Translations under genes and position numbers: made by a program | The notes under the pieces: model-generated | What the model was told of the DNA's origin: nothing | What the model saw: only the letters and a program-made list of their open reading frames with translations | The model's database searches: none | NCBI GenBank assembly: GCA_010093485.1 | Contig: MU001510.1 | Location: 885,709 to 949,708 of the forward strand | Direction of reading: 5' to 3' | DNA from: Karstenula rhodostoma CBS 690.94 | Lineage: Eukaryota; Ascomycota; Dothideomycetes; Pleosporales; Didymosphaeriaceae | Length of the DNA: 64,000 bases | Shown: piece after piece, positions 33,577 to 43,713 of the stretch | How the letters are laid out: each line of letters begins with the position of its first letter | Numbering within the stretch: the first letter of the stretch is position 1

Positions 33577-34153
33577 CCGCTACGGGAAGTGGGCTACGTG
33601 GCTGCTCAGGAAAGGGAAGAGGGCATACGGAGCAGCACGGAGGCCTGCTATTTAACTATGGGCAACAAACAAGGAACCTAATATCCAGTAAACGCGCCTG
33701 CAATGGACGCCGTTCTTCCGGCACTTATAGCGAACAAACCCTATGCCGAACATGTAAAGGCGAAATGAACAGCACCAGCGAGACAACCACGGCGCACAAC
33801 GACGGCATGTGGGGATCCCGGAGTCGTGAAAGACAATAGGGAGGTGCCTATAGGTACCCATAGGCGCCCGCGAGGAGGAGGGAGTGTTAGGGTAATTAGT
33901 AGGGTGAGTCACATGTGACTGTGGCTCTGGGATTATCATCGCCTCAACTATCTCAACACTGCTTCTCAGCCACCATGGAACAAAACAGATCCAAACAACG
34001 ACGGCAAAGACCACCAAAGTCAAGAGCACCCAGGACAAGGCAGGCTTTGAGGAACTTGACCTCTGCAAAGCGGGTACAGTCGTCCACAAATGAGATAACG
34101 TTAATATATTATCAAACAAACCTGCGTACACATCCCCTTCCACATATTCATTT
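33577..34153. other. Convergent 3' flanks, no gene
   Basis: No coding frame supported between the ends of the HNH-domain and SET-domain genes. Confidence 0.5.
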
Positions 34154-34989
34154 TCATTTTGCATTCTTCAACACTTTCTTACCGGTTGTCTTCGCTGGCT
34201 TCTTCGCCGCCGGCTTATCTCCAGGCATATGTGGCTCCCCATCATGCGCATCGCACCGACACTCAAACCCAGCCTTCTCAAAATACGCCTTTCCATACTG
34301 AAACGTCAACTCCTCGCCCACTGCGATGTTCTTCAACACCTGGAAGAGGACCACATGTCTCTTGCCCAAAGTCTCTCCCCAGACTTTAACATTGGGCTTA
34401 CAGCTACTGTTCATGAACCGGGTCCAGTTTCCCTTTCGCTCAGCATCTATAGCGCACTGCCCCGGTATCGGAAGCCAGTAGTGGGATTGTTGGGTGTCGG
34501 ACAGAGAAAGCGGGCGCAACTCACCAATGTACTCACCTATCCACTCGTGCTTTTCGATAGGGACAGTAGTGTGCGCGGAGTATCCAAGATCACCCGGCCC
34601 GCGGATCTGGACGCTGTTAGTGATAGGTCTGAAAGACTGCCTTGTGAAGTCGGTGTAGCATTTCGACGTGCAGGCTGGGTCATCGCCGTAGAGGAGGCCT
34701 GTTTAGCGTTAGACAGCTGTTTATGGGTTCGCATATGTGTGTACTCACAAGCTAGGCATTGGAGCTCATCCGATTCGTATTTGATGGCGTCTAGAACTTT
34801 GGTAACGGTTTTACGTTTGACCTTTTTCTTCTTGCTCTTCGTGACTCTGCTAGCGGGTCTATTTGCAGCGGCTTCTGTCTCCCACTCTTGTTTTCTTAGC
34901 GCGTGGCGGGTTATCTTAGAAGGAGGTTCCGGGATTCTGTGTTGATTCTCCCCATCCCCATCTGCATTGAATGCGAGAAATCTAGTCAT
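34154..34989 (-). CDS. SET domain protein
   Basis: Exons 34989-34749 and 34698-34154 (50-nt intron, phase 1) give 261 aa. The first 80 residues are basic and disordered (KSKKKKVKRKTVTKV). The SET domain spans about 115-235, with EWIGEYIGEL, CAIDAERKGNWTRFMNSSCKPNV, VVLFQVLKNIAVGEELTFQYG and the Cys motif CRC. The catalytic-site motif NHSCxPN reads NSSCKPN here, a His-to-Ser change. SET proteins transfer methyl groups from SAM to lysines of histones or other proteins. This short SET-only layout, with no PHD, bromo or pre-SET domain, resembles the widespread fungal group of stand-alone SET proteins whose targets are unknown. The Lys-rich tail (DKPAAKKPAKTTGKKVLKNAK) suggests a nuclear location. 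Confidence 0.85.
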
Positions 34990-35157
34990 GTTTGCGATGA
35001 TTTGGATTGATGGTGACGGACGATGTTGCACACAGCGTGATACATGTATGTTTCCATACGAACAAAGAATTTCAGCTCGTTGACAAAGAGAGCAAAGGAT
35101 TTTATTCATGGCAAGTCTTCGTGTCAAAGAAAGTGAACAATGGACAAAAGAAACACC

Positions 35158-37674
35158 TCACCGCGAATACGCGCTGGATGACTGCTGTACTAGACTAGTT
35201 TCCCCTTGTGACACGAGGCCTCTATCCGTGAAGGAAGCGTCAGACCTCGCGGTCAACGAGCGCTCTGATTCCGTTAACGTGGGTTGTCGCTCTTCCAACT
35301 CCCACTTCAGCATCGAACTCTTATCGACGAGCGTAGCAGCAGTCGCAGAGCGCCTGATCGTGTGTCTCTGCGTAGGCAGTTCGGAGATCGTCGTGTCATA
35401 GACAGTAGTTGGAATCTCCTTCTCTGGGTCTATCCATGAGGTGCTCTCATTCGCTTCAAAAGCTCTCCGTTGGAGTTGGAAGATGCCGTCGTTAACCCAA
35501 CGATCTAGCCGTGGTGCAAGAGACTTGCGGAATCGCTTAAGGAAGATAAGGAATCTTAAAATAAAGAAGTTGATGAAAGAGATGATGGCGGAAAAGGTCA
35601 AGATGAATGCGAGGCCGAACACGTTCACGTTACTGCAGAGTGATCAGTCGTGGGTTTATCCCCTCAAGATAATGTAGGGATAAGGAATACGTACGCGAAA
35701 CCACCAGCTTTGCGCATCTTCATTGATTGGCATAGTGCACTATCCGCGGCCGTCGCCGGTGCGTCAGTGTAGCTATCCGCCAACTCAGTGCGCGTGATTG
35801 GGCCGATGGCTGCATCTGAGAGCATGATTTGAAAACCGGCCCACGCATAGTTTTCCCAATTCACTAACTCTTTGACCCATTGGTTGTCGGGTAGCTCAGT
35901 CACCAGCCCATTCATGTTGAGACCTATATTCCAAGGGTACGTTAACGAAGATCGAGCCAGCGTGCCCCCATCTTGCATGTTTCGAAAAACTCTCTCGAGT
36001 TCCATCGGGAGAAGCTTTAAAGTCGGGGTTGGGGTATTATGACTAGGGATTTACGTACCCGAAGCTAACAACTCTTCCGAGGATGCACCGTTTGTCACAT
36101 CGTTCAGAAAGCTAGCGGCCCACAGAAGCTTCATGAGGGACTCCTGTAGCCCTGTAAGATTCGGAAATTGCGCTGATAGAGATGAATCGTCGGAAGGAAG
36201 AGCGCCTAGCTGGGTGCAGCTCTTCTCGGAATCAGACTGTGAGGCGCAAAATTGATGCTGCAAGTGCAGATGTTAGTGATTTGACTGGATGCTGTCACGT
36301 TGCGACATACCTGAACAGCACACCCCATGGCCCCAGCAAGATGATCTGACTTGTATTCCGTATGTAACAAAGGTGCGGTACCGTAGGATACATCTCGATG
36401 TGCTGAGAACAGAGGGTCATTTACAGGGTTATGGTATAACACGTTGTTCAGGGAGATGAAGGCGAGAGCTACGTCAGCATCAGTCCGATTCATCTCGTCG
36501 AGTGTCCGCCAGTTCAGTCCCCACATGAATGAATTACTGCGTGCACGGGTGATAATGCTTCTGAGACGAATGTTAGTAGATATCGACAACGATCTTGGGT
36601 CCAGCATGTTTTACTTACGTTGAGCTGTATGATTTGGTACGGTTAGCAGATAGTTGGCTGGTTTTGTATATATACTCCGGGTGCATTTCTGGAGGTACAT
36701 CCGTGTAGTTCCCGAAGAGATACGCATAGCCTTGTTCGTTGGGAAGAGGTTCGAAACGTAACGTGTTGCTTAGAGAGGACAGATCTACTTGCTTCGAATG
36801 GCCGGGTAATGGTAGCACGTTGCATGTCGTGCGACGGCGCACCCATAGGTTATCCCTGGCTTTCAGATTCCAACCGAAGGCTTCGCTGACATCCAACAGC
36901 CCCGAGTCCATGGATACGGCGGGCCGTTCACCGTCCAGACAAAGGGAAGACTGCCATGGGCAGCTGGCCTGTTCCACGGTGAGGAGGACCTTGGGTTGTA
37001 TGTACATATTCCGACAAGTTGCAGGTACGGTTGTAGTGTTTTGGTAACAGCTCTGCGTGTATGTGTGTATGTATGGGATCATCCCAGTTGCGAATGCCAG
37101 AGATGCATTCGCATCAGCAGCGAGTTTGGGGACGTCGACAAGTCGACAGAGCGGACTGTCGACAAGTACTTCGATATTTGTCGTATCGACGGCATAACTG
37201 GTCGAAATTCCGGCCGCTATACTCGCAATAGCATAACAAAGTACAATGACGGCCGTGATCCAAGAACGCAGCAGTGCTAAAAAATTGTCAATATACTTGA
37301 TCGGACATGCACATGTGGAGTGAGGCTGCTATGGCTTGGTAGGGCTGCACACCTTTCTTGGACTTAGTTCGCCAACTCCACCACAACTTCATGTAATCCG
37401 CGAACAAAGCTGTAGGCGTGGGCAGTGTTCTAAGAAGAGCCTGCTGTTGCCAATAGAGTCCATCCGCCGATTGACCGTGAGCTCTGAGCTGGTGATACAA
37501 GAAGATGAGGAGATTGAACAACTGCGCGGTACCTATGGATGTACAGATTGCAAGGAGAGCAACCACTACATTAGCGACCGAAGAGTCGACAGTCAGTGTT
37601 TGTCCCATAACGGATCCTTGGCTCCAGTTCACCCATAGCCCTCGCTTGACGAATTGTGCCTCTACTTCAGACAT
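35158..37674 (-). CDS. Large multi-exon membrane protein
   Basis: Six exons (37674-37353, 37276-36619, 36560-36311, 36257-36059, 35989-35695, 35632-35158), all in frame, give 732 aa. The fifth exon uses an acceptor with a poor pyrimidine tract (AACTCGAGAG); the first AG-consistent alternatives break the frame. Layout: an N-terminal cytosolic or luminal stretch, a helix at about 30-55 (VANVVVALLAICTSIGTAQLFNLLIFLYH), a second helix at the start of exon 2 (WITAVIVLCYAIASIAAG), a 400-residue region with many Cys and N-glycosylation sites (NTTT, NKS-like NRT, NYT), and a final helix (FGLAFILTFSAIISFINFFIL) before a 120-aa charged tail. This pattern is a common uncharacterised Pezizomycotina membrane family; the stretch RGLWVNWSQGSVMGQTLT was recognised as its usual start. 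No enzymatic role is known. Confidence 0.75.
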
Positions 37675-39188
37675 CCTCTAGAAGAGATGAGACCGCGAGC
37701 AGAAAGATTGAAGAAGTGATGGACTAGGATTTTTGAGCGGGGCGAAGAGGCCATGCGCCTTTATCTACCAGGTGTACGTGCTTGATGTGCAACGATTAGG
37801 GACCAGGTACGACCCTGGTACATTCAGTCTACACCATTGATGGACGAAGACACCCGTCGACGTTAGTGTCCCTGCACGCTATCAGTCTTCGGGGGCCAAA
37901 CTTAAGTCTAGGTTGTGGGTATTCTCCGAGCGTTGGACAAGGCCGAGACGATGCTAGGCCACGTACTAAAAAGGGCCACAACAAGGGACATGATATCACC
38001 AGAACGAGATTTCGGGCTTCCAGAGCGAAGGGTGGGATCGACCTGCAGCCTGATGCACACGTGCGTGATGGGAACATGGAACCGGCCTGAAGGACCGCGA
38101 GCGCTCATTGGAAAGTGTAGAAATGAACGAGGATGTCGAAAATAAATGCTCGGAGGGAGAGAGATCTTGGCGCATCCATGCATTGCGTTGATTCGTCGGG
38201 TAAAGACCAACAGCCCGAAGTGCCCATGGGCAGTTGCATGGTGTGGGGGCGCTGGAATTCAAATGTCTTGGATGACACCTCGGAGGAGGAATCCGTGCAC
38301 CTGGATCACGAAACGCAAGCTACTTTTAAGAATTGGATCTGGCGAGTGAGCACCCACGACGTGAGCTGGTTTCCAAGTACGCTGACCCCCACAAGCTACC
38401 TAGGTATGCTCTCAGGGACGATGAGTGCCTGGAAGCCAAGGTAGAGAAAACGCCTTGCAAGCTGGGGCAGGCGTAACTGTCCAACGTTCGATAGTACAAG
38501 CTGGGGGCGGGAGGAGCCGGATTCGTTCGGTTGATGATACTTGTCGTGATCGAGCAGATTTGCAGGGCTAGAAATGGCGCTCGTTCCGACGCTAGTGTCC
38601 AATGCAGCTAGTCTGTCGGCAACCCTGGTCAACTTGATATACCTGCATTGGCACCATCCATGACCCTAGTCTCCCCTTTTTTGTTGCTCATCAACCTATG
38701 ATAGCGAAAACGATTCTACCAAGGGCTTAGAATAGTAACAAGTACTGTTTGGCCACCTAGAGGCCCGTGCAGAGCAGTATGCTTGCGCTGCTAAGAGTCC
38801 CCCAAACGGCATCACTTCTGCGAATCCCCGGCTCGGATTCACGTTCGGCCCCTTCACGAAACCAAAATATCTCTTCAGGAGACTGTTCGCCGAGAAATGG
38901 TGGATTTTTGGTGTATCTGACGAGCACGCCACCAAGCGAGCGACTACGCTCCGTCCTGCTCGAGCGCACATACAACCGACGGGGCCAGTCGGACAGAGCA
39001 GATACGCATGTAACCATCAGATACTATGGAATCATCTCACCGACCGCCAAGCCCGCATCCATTCTCTCGTGAACTTCTTTCAACTGCTCGAACTGAAAGA
39101 CGTTATCAAATGCGCTTGGTCGTGCTCTGGCAGTTTATCCACTCCGATAGCGTACCCATGGAGCCTTACACCATGAGGGAGGTAATCA
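37675..39188. other. Gene-poor 1.5 kb
   Basis: No gene is convincing. Several frames of 70-103 codons (such as 38133-38444 and 38767-39072, plus strand) have no domain, poor codon pattern and overlapping alternatives. Probably old decayed DNA. Confidence 0.35.
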
Positions 39189-39465
39189 CTAAGCGCACCC
39201 TATCAGATCGGAACTCACGCTCGCGAACCGAAGCTTTTTAACTTGCATCGGGTAAAACTCCTTCACGGTCCAATAATTGGATAGCATCCTCACAAAATAA
39301 GCGACGACTTTGGCCTTGCACGCTTTCAACGTATCCGGTAACGCATCCGTCCCAACGAGCTTCATCGCACAGTCGACAGTTACATCGTTAATCAGGACAT
39401 GGTCAATCTCGAAATTTTTGAGTGTATCGCTCTTCTACTTATTGGGAAAACCGTCATCTGAAGTT
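39189..39465 (-). pseudogene. Decayed gene fragment
   Basis: On the minus strand, EIDHVLINDVTVDCAMKLVG and NYWTVKEFYPMQVKKLR are joined in one frame. The frame has a TAG stop at 39437-39435 upstream of this run and ends with TAG at 39191-39189. The composition is protein-like. It lies 50 bp downstream of the truncated F-box gene on the same strand and may be its 3' end or another relic. No family recognised. Confidence 0.3.
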
Positions 39466-39516
39466 GATTAGCTAAGACAATCATCGCCATCCCGATTGAA
39501 AATATGCCGCCTTGTA

Positions 39517-40618
39517 TCAAGATCGATTGGCCTTTCTTGGCACCCATGCCGTCATCACGGGCACCTGGGCAAGATGGGGCAGGCGTGTGCGGTGCTGCAG
39601 GAGTTTCCTCATCCAGTCGTGGATCCTGACACTGTGGTAAAGAACACGCAAAGCTTCGAGTTCCGTGGGGAGGTGAGTATACTCGGATAAGTCGATGTTG
39701 TGCTGCCGAACCAAGTCGTCAAAGCCGCGCGGGAGAAGTAGAGCCTGGGGCATCCACAGGACCTTGAGCTTGCGGAAGACCTAAAGAGAACTGATTGGGA
39801 AACACTCGACGTAGTTCAAGAATACCGGATCTGTATCTTGACACACCGTTATGCGGAGTTTCTCGAGTGTGTACGCCACCGGTGTAAGCCTTGCCATTAG
39901 ATGCGTGCTATCGCCAGGGTGTTCGGCGTCGATCTTCGTCAAGCTTTGTCCTCGATCGTGGGCGATGAAATTGATCAGGTCAAGATGCAACTGCCTAAGT
40001 GCTCGGAAGGCAAACGGAGCCCAGTCGAATTGGAACGAGAAATGATGTGGCGCATTTACAAGAACGTTTGTATTCTGCTTCGCGTACAGTCCTCCGAGGT
40101 GAGAAGGAGTATCGCCGAAATCGAAATACGGAATTATCCTAGTCTCTTGACCAAGCCGGATACGCTCGAGATTTGGCAAGCAACACCACAACCAGTCTGC
40201 GGGGGAACACTCCAATTCAAGATCTTTCACATTGCGCAAGCCAGCGATCGAGTGGATATCCGGGAACGCGGCGGAGTAGATGCTGGCGAACATTGCGCAA
40301 CTGTAAAGACTATCCAGGAAATTGTAGGGGAGCATGTATTTAGTTGTTGGACAGATCTTTGCGACCGCCCATCCACTGAAAAACCGAGCTGCCAGTGTTT
40401 CCAGGCTGGGGAGCAGGTAGAGAAGCAGACCGAACCAAGAATGGTGAGTGCCGTCGTGTAGATTCTTTACCCATCGCTCATCAACGCGCTTGGTGTCCAT
40501 CTGTAACTTTTGGAGGGCCCGATCAACGATGCTGTCTGCATCGATTTTAAACACATCCTCGAGCTGGCAGCTGTGGATGTTGTGGGGGCTAATATCGAGC
40601 TCTACGACCCGTACGGGT
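39517..40618 (-). pseudogene. Truncated F-box gene copy
   Basis: A second copy of the F-box gene at 43714-45183, but without the F-box. The frame is open from about 40618 (RVVELDISPHNIHSCQL) to a TAG at 39783-39781, then continues in the same frame with FRKLKVLWMPQALLLPRGFDD, where the intact gene has LHNLKIFWLPQELLLPRDIED. The stretch ALRQLHLDLINFIA matches ALRRLDVDLDNIW of the intact copy. The missing N-terminus begins at an AT-rich block (40619-40740), where TAA stops appear, so truncation by an AT-rich insertion is inferred. The TAG could be a CAG-to-TAG change, the same direction as in the beta-lactamase pseudogene. Confidence 0.65.
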
Positions 40619-41492
40619 TAGGTAGAAGAGATACTAATAAGAACTAAGTTACTATTAATATGCTTAAGCTTCCCATAGTATATACTATTAAATAAGTTAT
40701 CACTTTTAGGACTAGATATTGTCTGTCCCTGTGTCGCGGGATACACCCACAATTAATAACCCTGTTTAGCTCTTAGATCCATTGATTGGCTTCGTTCACG
40801 CTTCTGAGTGTGGACACGAGAGTAGAAATTATCTCCAGCTTCGTGGCGATTATGGCGCACATATTCATGCTCGTTTGCCACCCTGGTCGGTACCTCTAAA
40901 CAAAGCAGCTTCCTAATCTAGCTGGGCGACCCAGACCATGCAATCTTACGTGATGACTGCGGCGGGACGTTCTTTTGGTTTCCGTCAAGCCACATGTGGC
41001 TTATGGTAGAGCATGTGCGTGACCTACAAAGTAGCGGGGTATTCTAGGCATCCACCAACGCACGCGTACAAGTCGCACTCTAAGATGCAGTAACCTGCAG
41101 ACACTCGACGCATGCAATGTCCTAGCTAACCACACAGGCACTCTGGTGTTATCAGTATTCACGTCATCAGCGTTGCTGTAGCCAATGCGCTTTGGTATAA
41201 AAAGTAGTAGAAGATGGAAGTCTATCTCGAGAGACGCATCTTGACGCAAGCAAAATGTGTACCTAGTCTGACACCCCCTTCAAATTCGCTAGTTGCACGC
41301 AAGGACACGCCTTCCAAGAGCGTAGATACGACTACTGTGAGAATGGCAGTGCTGCAACCGGCCATTGTCACGATCTCAAACAGGCCAAAGGGAAAAACGG
41401 AGAACCAATCATGTTTGGCAGTACTACGAGGAAAGGGAAATGTCCACTCTGCGCCTAAGCTCCTCTAGGTAGAGCTCCATTCTTCCATTTCG
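40619..41492. other. AT-rich block and intergenic DNA
   Basis: Bases 40619-40720 are AT-rich (AAGTTACTATTAATATGC, TATATACTATTAAATAAG), typical of RIP-altered DNA at the truncated end of the F-box copy. The rest holds no supported gene. Confidence 0.45.
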
Positions 41493-42393
41493 TCATCGCC
41501 TCGCTAACCTATGAACCAGGAACAGGGCCAAGCCAAGAACCGACACTGCAATGGTCGTCTCGCGGACGGGTGGAGCAGAGACATAATCCATCACCGAAGT
41601 TACAAGACTAGTTCTATCACAGAAGTTCATGGCTGGACAGCGTTAGTAGATGGCAATTACTGAGACCAACAAGGCACTTACCTTTAAGAACATCATCTGC
41701 ACTTGCGAACCTGCCTTGCCAGCATCCTCTAATAACGTCGCCTATTGGTCCTAGACTTTGTGTCTTAGGAAACTCGGATTGTTTGAATAGGTAGGTGATT
41801 TCTACGTCTGGAAGCCCGTGGAATGGAGGTTTGCCGGTCCAGATTTCGTACAGGGTGGAACCAAGGGCAAACAAGTCCACCTGAGTTGATTTGTCGTCGT
41901 TTCCAGGCCACCTGTGGCTTGCAGTCACCCCAATCAATGGATCAGAGCCATCTATTGATGAACCACCAAAGTCAAAGAGCTTCGCGTTTTGGCTGTTGTC
42001 TAAAGAAATGTTGTGACACGTGAGATCCCCATGAATCACATTCATCGAATGAACGAAAGCAAGCGCACTGGTGATTTGTTGACTCCACTGAAGTCGGTGC
42101 TTAGCGTTAATCTCATCATGAATTTGGATGTATTGGCGGAGATTATGTAGGCTGGTATATTCTAGCTTGATGCCGATTTCGGAGGTACCATAATACTGCA
42201 GAAGACCTTCATGTCCGCCGTGTTGCTGGAACCGCTCGTAGATCTGTCTCTCGACATTGATGGCGGGCTCGTCTCCTTCGTGAGGAAATTTTATGACGGT
42301 GTTGGAGGTCTCGTCTAGGTACACCATACCCGTAAGTCCGCCGCCGAGGCAGTCCGACATCTTCAACCCGGTCGGGAATCTGATTTGTGACAT
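41493..42393 (-). CDS. Protein kinase with C-terminal membrane anchor
   Basis: Exon 1 42393-41682 and exon 2 41632-41493 (49-nt intron, donor GTAAGT, branch CTAAC, acceptor GTCCAG, phase 1) give 283 aa. Kinase motifs: P-loop GGGLTGMVY (17-25), Lys35, Glu48, catalytic loop HGDLTCHN (121-128, with Gly replacing the Arg of HRD), DFGG (141-144), and the F-helix region DLFALGSTLYEIWTG. The set of catalytic residues is complete, so an active kinase is expected. The spliced C-terminus ends in TTIAVSVLGLALFLVHRLARR (263-283), a single hydrophobic helix followed by basic residues: a tail anchor for the ER or mitochondrial outer membrane. Without splicing, the protein ends at 41617 (VGLSNCHLLTLSSHELL) with no anchor. 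Fungal kinases with HGDL are a large lineage-expanded group of unknown role. Confidence 0.8.
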
Positions 42394-43713
42394 CTCTCAG
42401 TTGCGCGGTAGATAAGGAGTATGATTCTACTTTAGAAGATCGAGGGGAGGGATATCATCGGGAAACCCGTGTTCGGGCAGCGGAGAATTGGCTCGAGGGA
42501 GGCAAGTTGACCCGTGACACGGTGAGGCGGGACTGCGCAAAAGGGCGAACGGCAGCGAGCTCAACGATAGGATGGGTGTGGCTAGGAGAACGTGTGGTCG
42601 TATTTGATGCCGGTTCGTCGCGTAAGGAGTCGCAGGCCGAACGTGCTTCTGGGTGCTCGGTGGCAGCAGCGGGCTTGAGTCGGCGCCTGAGCCTTACCTC
42701 CTAAGAGGTGAACATACACCGTCGGTTGTACAGTAGCGGGGCGCGAAGAGACCTTGGAAGATAGGAGGCCTCGGACAGCGGGACGTTAGGGAAGATGTCG
42801 CTGTTCCCAGGTAGGAAGCAGGCAAGCCACACGGTGCACTGCCACAAAAGAGGGACGTGCGGACTTTTACCAAATCACATTTTAATCCGCCAACAGGTGT
42901 TGCAATAATTATTGAGCGCTAGTCTGAGCTCAACGCGATTAGCTGGCACCCTATATTCCCTACAAGATATGTTCTCCTCCAGTAGAGTTAGGGTGGCAAG
43001 GTATTAGTCATCATTGGAGCGCTCAATAGTTATTGCACCACCTGTTGCCGCATGCATCACTGCCTGCCTTAATTTAGTTTACCCAAATGACAGATTCTAA
43101 GGACAATCGATCGTTAGAGACAGCCATCGCTGGCCCTACGGGTTTGCGGCCATGTCGGAGTGGGAGATTACTATATCGGTCGTTGGTATGCAGCTCGCGG
43201 GACATGGGCAAGGAGTTGGTCCTGGATGAATGGTTTTCGGATTCTTGACTCGAACTACAAAGTAGTGTCCCGTAAAGTGATAGACAAACATGGACTTCCG
43301 TCCGAAAGTGGTACAAAAAGCAACAGGAGTATACTATCGCGAACGAACAGAGTGGCATTGGAGGCAAGTCAATAGACGGCACTAATAGAAAAAGCGACAG
43401 TATTGTCAGCAACACACTTCACAGTATCAGTATCAGAGGCTAATACGCTAAGAGAGTGCTAGCCATAGAATAGATATATATAAGCGCGCTAGGGACAATC
43501 TGAACGGCGAGGAGAGAAGGTGTCCCGTTACACTATGCGTCCCGGCGCGCTTAGATGGATGTTTAGTACGTACCATATTCCCTATATAACTCTACTAATT
43601 CCCCAGCTTGCTAGGGTTCCTTTCACAGATGGATGTCCACAACCTTTCATAAGTACCATGTCGAAGTCCCATAGCATCATTCCTACACGATGATACTCGA
43701 ACAAGACCCAGAT
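42394..43713. other. Intergenic, contains MITE
   Basis: Holds the kinase promoter and a 157-bp terminal-inverted-repeat element (42891-43047). Around 43460-43620 the sequence is AT-rich and decayed. No coding frame supported. Confidence 0.45.
42891..43047. mobile_element. 157-bp MITE with 30-bp inverted repeats
   Basis: The left end 42891-42920 (CAACAGGTG...GAGCGCT) and the right end 43018-43047 are inverted complements with 28 of 30 matching positions. The flanking 4 bp, CCGC, are identical on both sides (42887-42890 and 43048-43051) and act as a target-site duplication. The 97-bp interior has no coding frame, so this is a non-autonomous element mobilised in trans by an unknown DDE transposase. 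No second copy was seen in this window. Confidence 0.85.

Noticed and set aside
37908..39072. Overlapping 70-100 codon frames on both strands
   Set aside because: Mutually exclusive, no domain, no splice-linked continuation.
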